The notes under the pieces are model-generated. The model did not search any database and had not been told where the DNA came from. It was given only the letters and a program-made list of their open reading frames with translations. Below, piece by piece: positions 15,214-18,658 of a stretch of 18,658 nt of DNA. The stretch comes from an uncultured Bacilli bacterium (GTDB lineage: Bacteria > Bacillota_I > Bacilli_A > RF39 > UBA660): assembly GCA_910585915.1 (NCBI GenBank), contig CAJUGF010000030.1, positions 1 through 18,658 on the forward strand. Direction: 5' to 3'. Position numbers and translations under genes: made by a program. Each line of letters opens with the position of its first letter. Within the stretch, counting starts at the first letter, position 1.

Positions 15214-16080
15214 TTATATTTTCATTTGTACTCTTAATATATATAAGACGTCAGTTAAGTCAATTACTTTATTGCCATTAATGTCCCCTGTTTCTAGGTA
15301 GTAGTTTGATGATGGGGTTAAATTCATTTGAATTCTTAATGCTAATAAAACATCAGTTAAATCAATACGTCCATCACGATTTAAATCTCCTCTTAGAAAC
15401 TCTAGTACTTCTACTTCTGTAAAAAATTGTTTCCCTTGATAGTTTGATTCAATGATTGTGTTGCCTTTTTGCAGACCTTTTACATTTCCTGTTTCGTCAA
15501 CACTTGCTATTTGGTTATTTTGACTTTTCCAGGTTATTAAATGGCTATTTATTTGAAAGGCAGGAGTATAAAGATTTAGTGTTGTAGTTTCATTTTTTCC
15601 TAGCAATACTTTTAACTGATTTATTTTTATTTCATCAATATTTAAAACCATTACTTCTTTTTGAATGGTTTCTAATGCTAATTTTGTACCATCTGTAAAA
15701 GCTATTTTGGGTTCAGTTATTTGAATTGTTGTTTTACAAGATTTTTGTTTTGCTCTTAAATTTATTTTAACGATTGATGTATCTTCTTTTATGCCATCAA
15801 TGGCACTATATGCAAAAATATTATTATTAGTAAATACTCCTTGGAATGTTTTTTCTAAGGATACAAATTCTACACAGTCTGGATCACTTACAATGATCTT
15901 TCCTCCTGCACTCATTAAATTATTCTCTTTAATATCTGTTAAGTTAATATTCATTGAGAAACTTTGTTCTTTATAAAATTCTGTATTTCCTTCTATATTC
16001 ATTTTGGCACTCGCAGCAGAGACTAAATGTGGAAATAAGATAAAAAGAAAGAAAGAGATTATTATTTTATTGTATTTCAT
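15214..16080 (-). CDS. secreted cohesin-like, Big_2 and dockerin protein
   Basis: The protein has 288 residues. A signal peptide (about 1-24, ending SAASA) is followed by a cohesin-like beta-sandwich (about 26-148), a Big_2-type Ig domain (about 150-228; KGLQKGNTII is typical) and a C-terminal dockerin (231-288). The dockerin has its two repeats: D-L-N-R-D-G-R-I-D-L-T-D with all calcium ligands, and D-I-N-G-N-K-V-I-D-L-T-D with K for G at position 6. The cohesin-like part is clearly paralogous to that of the upstream gene (LM.AGG, DC, SLEK/KLEK, FAYS..DG, AFTD.TKL), including two cysteines (C69, C115). I start at ATG 16078-16080, after AAGGATG; the ATG at 16089 overlaps that site. No sorting signal exists, so retention probably depends on binding. 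Confidence 0.85.
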   Translation of the reverse strand: MKYNKIIISFFLFILFPHLVSAASAKMNIEGNTEFYKEQSFSMNINLTDIKENNLMSAGGKIIVSDPDCVEFVSLEKTFQGVFTNNNIFAYSAIDGIKEDTSIVKINLRAKQKSCKTTIQITEPKIAFTDGTKLALETIQKEVMVLNIDEIKINQLKVLLGKNETTTLNLYTPAFQINSHLITWKSQNNQIASVDETGNVKGLQKGNTIIESNYQGKQFFTEVEVLEFLRGDLNRDGRIDLTDVLLALRIQMNLTPSSNYYLETGDINGNKVIDLTDVLYILRVQMKI

Positions 16081-16098
16081 AATTACCATCCTTTTTAA

Positions 16099-18480
16099 TT
16101 ACTTGTACCTATTTAATCTTTCTTCCCTGTTTAATTTTTCTTGTTCAGCTTTTTTGATTTCTTCTTTTTTTCTATTAAGTCTTTCTTGTTCATACAGAAT
16201 TTGCAGTTTTGCTGGATCTTTTGTTTCAAGTGCTTCGTGTAGAGCATCAAAAATTTCATCTTTTGTTACCGTTTCATCATAGGGATCATATGGAACTTCT
16301 TTGTATGTTGCATTTGGCGCTTCTTTTGCTTCTAAAATTTTAGATTCTTCTTTGGTTATGCCTGAATACTGATTTAACACTCCTCCAGGTTCTACGATAT
16401 CATCGTCTGTTCCATTTTTAGAGCCAAAATTAAATTCTGGTTTAAATTCAATTACTGGAGATGTTTTTGGAGCTTCTTTGATGATTGAAGAGCCAACTGG
16501 TGCTGTTTCTTCATCTTTTTTTCTTTTCTTTAGTAGTAAGAATAAAATCCATAGTAACAATCCAACAATTAAAAGTGTTCCTAATATAATCATCCACGTA
16601 GTAAATGTCAATCCCAAAAAGGTTTTTTTGGCTTTATTAACATTTAAACGATAATATTGTACAAAGCCATTTTCATCTGTTACTTTAATTAACACAGCAT
16701 TGTTTCCTACTTTTAGATTTTCATTGCCAATAACTTCTACTTTAGAAGTTTCAAATTCTGGAATGGCAGTTAAGTCTAATTTGTTAACGCCAATGACATC
16801 GATTGAATATTCATAAATATCTTTATCAAATTTTGGAGATAAATCACCATCTTTAATGAATAATTCTTTTAGTTTATTTTGACTAACCTTTTCACTCCGA
16901 TCAACATTTAATGTATAAACTCTTATTGTTCCATCTTCTGCTGCTACTTCGATTGTGATAACGTTCATACCCATTTTTAAGTTGTCATTGCCTGTGATAT
17001 TGATTATAGCTTTATTATCTTCAACAATTGCTTTTAAATCTAATTTTGTAACATCATTTGGAACTTTAATACTGTAGCTATTTGTATTTTTATCAAAACT
17101 TGGTGTTAGCTCTCCATCATTTACTATAATATTCGATAGAAAATTATTATCTGATTTGTTGGATGGTTGTTCATCTGCAGCTTTTTTATTTACATTGACA
17201 ATATATACTTTTTCAGATCCATCTTGCGCTGTTACGGTAATGCGGATGACATTATTGCCTTCTTTCCATCCACTGTTTCCTGTTACTACTACTTTGGCAT
17301 TTGGATCATTTGCAATCGCACTTACATTTAAACTATTAATGTTATTTTTAACCGTCATGTTGTATGTTGTGTTATTGCTATTAAATCTTGGACTTAATGT
17401 ATAACCTGAAATATCCAATGATTTTAATGTGGCATCACTATTTAACTTTGGAGTATCTGGCTGTTCATCTCTTTTGGTAACTGAAACTGTATAGGTTTTC
17501 TCTGTTCCATCTTCTGCACGAACTACAATGTTACAATTGGTAGTTTTATCTGTTAAACTACATGTAGTTCCACTGACCACTGTTGCTTTTGTATGATTTG
17601 GTATAGCGTCAAATTTTATTTCTCTTGCATTTGAAGCAGCTTCAATTTGATAATTTGTATTATTGGCTGTAAATCCTGGAACTAGGTTGTATCCTGAAGC
17701 TGAAAGTGATTTTAGTGTAGCATCATTACTTTTAGTTGGTGCTACTGGATCTGGATCATTTTTGGTAACAACTATTGTATATGTTTTTTGAGTGCCATCT
17801 TCTGCACGAACTACAATGTTGCAGTTTGTTGTTTTGTTATTTAAATTACAGCTCTTTCCACTTACGATACTTGCTTTTGAATCAGTTGTGGTTGCATTAA
17901 AATTAATGGATCCTGTAGTTGCAGGTAAGCCACTAATGGTGTAACTCGTCGTATTAGAGTTAAAAGCTGGAGATAAAGTTCCTGTACTTGGTACTAATGT
18001 TTTTAAACTAGCATCATTTCCTGGAGATCTTACGGTAATGGTTTTACTCACGGTTGGTGAAGTTAATTTTGTTGAATCAGTGAATGCCAATTTTCCATTG
18101 GTTATATTGATACTTGTTGAGCAAGCATTGTTTCCAGCTTTAAATGTTGCTTTTGTTAAATTCAAATCACTGGAAGATCCATCCATATCACTATAAGCAA
18201 AAACTGAACCATTAGCGGTTCCAGGCGCTACTTTTTCTAGTTTCACTAATGTTAAGCAATTGGTATCTGATGATGTTACAGTACCACCTGCACCCATTAA
18301 ATTGGACCCAGTAATCCCTGCCCCCCATATGTTTACAACAAGTTCTTGCCCAACATTAATTGAATCACTTCCTCGCCATTCTAATCTTGCAGTTGTGGCT
18401 GCAAATGTATCAGGCATTTTAATAAATGCACAAATTGTGCAGATGCTGATAATAAATCCTAATTTTAATTTTTTGCCCAT
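16099..18480 (-). CDS. membrane-anchored surface protein: cohesin-like domain, five cadherin-like beta-sandwich repeats, cytoplasmic tail
   Basis: The protein has 793 residues. A signal peptide (about 1-27, TFA end) precedes a cohesin-like domain (about 30-152, cysteines C75 and C120). Five cadherin-like beta-sandwich repeats (PF12733-like; SL....G.L.P.F....T.Y pattern) follow at about 153-240, 250-336, 346-431, 443-527 and 533-616. Repeats 1 and 2 carry a cysteine pair; 3 to 5 carry GN...K.G.N there. One helix (about 621-650) leads to KKRKK and a 140-residue cytoplasmic tail ending in an E/K/R-rich, probably helical segment (750-793). The start ATG follows GGAGG by 8 bases; a TTG at 18495 lies in that site. 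The dockerin gene follows after 18 bases, so the two are one operon. The ligand and tail function are unknown. Confidence 0.85.
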   Translation of the reverse strand: MGKKLKLGFIISICTICAFIKMPDTFAATTARLEWRGSDSINVGQELVVNIWGAGITGSNLMGAGGTVTSSDTNCLTLVKLEKVAPGTANGSVFAYSDMDGSSSDLNLTKATFKAGNNACSTSINITNGKLAFTDSTKLTSPTVSKTITVRSPGNDASLKTLVPSTGTLSPAFNSNTTSYTISGLPATTGSINFNATTTDSKASIVSGKSCNLNNKTTNCNIVVRAEDGTQKTYTIVVTKNDPDPVAPTKSNDATLKSLSASGYNLVPGFTANNTNYQIEAASNAREIKFDAIPNHTKATVVSGTTCSLTDKTTNCNIVVRAEDGTEKTYTVSVTKRDEQPDTPKLNSDATLKSLDISGYTLSPRFNSNNTTYNMTVKNNINSLNVSAIANDPNAKVVVTGNSGWKEGNNVIRITVTAQDGSEKVYIVNVNKKAADEQPSNKSDNNFLSNIIVNDGELTPSFDKNTNSYSIKVPNDVTKLDLKAIVEDNKAIINITGNDNLKMGMNVITIEVAAEDGTIRVYTLNVDRSEKVSQNKLKELFIKDGDLSPKFDKDIYEYSIDVIGVNKLDLTAIPEFETSKVEVIGNENLKVGNNAVLIKVTDENGFVQYYRLNVNKAKKTFLGLTFTTWMIILGTLLIVGLLLWILFLLLKKRKKDEETAPVGSSIIKEAPKTSPVIEFKPEFNFGSKNGTDDDIVEPGGVLNQYSGITKEESKILEAKEAPNATYKEVPYDPYDETVTKDEIFDALHEALETKDPAKLQILYEQERLNRKKEEIKKAEQEKLNREERLNRYK
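17507..17820 (-). repeat. recently duplicated beta-sandwich repeat unit
   Basis: A 26-base identical stretch (containing CATCTTCTGCACGAACTAC) occurs at 17507-17532 and 17795-17820, 288 bases or exactly 96 codons apart. It encodes CNIVVRAEDGT in cadherin-like repeats 2 and 1. DNA identity at this level, with the flanks diverging, indicates recent duplication or gene conversion between these two units. Confidence 0.75.
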
Positions 18481-18539
18481 TTTTAAATCCTCCAAACAAC
18501 ATAAAAAAGCAGTTTTGATACTCTTCTATTATTAAGTTT

Positions 18540-18569
18540 ATTATAGCAATTTTTTAGTAACACTGTCTA
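18540..18569 (-). promoter_or_regulatory. sigma-A-like promoter of the cohesin-dockerin operon
   Basis: On the minus strand TAGACA (18564-18569, five of six consensus bases) and TATAAT (18540-18545) are 18 bases apart, with TGC before the TATAAT forming an extended -10. The start would be near 18533, giving a leader of about 50 bases before the ATG. Confidence 0.7.
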
Positions 18570-18619
18570 CCAAAATTCGACATTTTTTGCTTTTTTGATT
18601 TTGATGTATTTTAAAAAAA

Positions 18620-18644
18620 GAAGTGCATAGATAATGTGCAATAA
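18620..18644 (-). repeat. right copy of terminal inverted repeat
   Basis: GAAGTGCATAGATAAT (18620-18635) is the exact reverse complement of 26-41, and the match continues outward through TGC and ATAA with small differences. It is also a near-dyad by itself (TGCATA-GATAA-TGTGCA). It lies upstream of the promoter of the cohesin operon, outside any gene. Confidence 0.55.
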
Positions 18645-18658
18645 GATTTAGAAGCAAT

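Noticed and set aside
16099..18480. Regular repeats as a CRISPR array
   Set aside because: The repeats are coding, about 96 codons long and diverged, with no short identical repeat-spacer pattern. They are protein domain repeats.
18481..18495. Upstream TTG start for the large surface protein, and similar TTG/GTG/ATG extensions at 1580, 7530, 9027, 11171, 12328, 15182 and 16089
   Set aside because: In most of these cases the extra codons run through the ribosome site, promoter or leader hairpin of the gene, or through the end of the preceding gene; the internal ATG with proper spacing is preferred.
358..18535. Plus-strand open frames of 60-102 codons opposite the minus-strand genes
   Set aside because: All but one lie mostly opposite well-supported minus-strand genes; they lack ribosome sites and have poor protein character (runs of F, L, S and I from antisense AT-rich codons). 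I treat them as shadows.
1..18658. Mycoplasma-type code with TGA as tryptophan
   Set aside because: Tryptophan is encoded by TGG throughout, and several intact genes (the fmt, rhodanese, ABC ATPase and LiaF-like genes) end at TGA at the expected length.
1..18658. tRNA, rRNA or known riboswitch
   Set aside because: I saw no cloverleaf, rRNA-like or conserved riboswitch core in the intergenic stretches, which are short except for 3740-4220.

Overview
The window is strongly AT-rich. Every gene I can support lies on the minus strand, so transcription runs from the right end toward the left. The standard genetic code applies: TGA is used as a stop and tryptophan is encoded by TGG. Bacillota-type GGAGG ribosome sites, sigma-A-like promoters with extended -10 elements, and proteins with cohesin, dockerin, cadherin-like beta-sandwich, ChW and LiaF-type domains point to an uncultured low-GC Bacillota (Bacilli/RF39- or Erysipelotrichia-like gut bacterium). 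That placement is an inference.

Right end (about 18.6 to 15.2 kb): a two-gene operon behind a good promoter. The first gene encodes a 793-residue membrane-anchored surface protein: signal peptide, cohesin-like domain, five cadherin-like beta-sandwich repeats, one membrane helix, and a charged cytoplasmic tail. The second encodes a secreted 288-residue protein with a related cohesin-like domain, a Big_2-type domain and a C-terminal dockerin. A strong terminator ends the operon. This is the most interesting intact system in the window: a compact anchor-plus-adaptor pair that could self-assemble on the cell surface.

Middle right (15.2 to 11.25 kb): fmt, an unknown membrane-anchored protein, a DacA-type D,D-carboxypeptidase and an anchored Ig/CAP-like protein, packed as one unit that joins translation initiation to envelope growth. 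Next is pyrG, whose leader holds a terminator hairpin between promoter and ribosome site, as in the attenuated pyrG genes of other Bacillota. A rhodanese lipoprotein follows.

Middle left (9.0 to 4.25 kb): a five-gene operon of a LiaF-like membrane protein, a membrane-anchored DUF4097-type beta-solenoid, an ABC ATPase and two ABC-2 permeases, ending at a clear terminator. It looks like an envelope-stress sensing and export module.

Left end (4.2 to 0.1 kb): an accessory, partly decayed region. The start of a cytosine-C5 methyltransferase gene, frameshifted just after motif I, is fused in frame to the C-terminal part of an Rhs protein with a hydrophobic variable tip. A two-helix membrane protein (candidate immunity or partner) and a phage-type lysis cassette follow: XhlA/holin-like, M23 peptidase with ChW repeats, holin-like. 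About 500 bases upstream of the chimera hold only decayed coding traces. Short matching sequences in inverted orientation lie near the two ends of the window.
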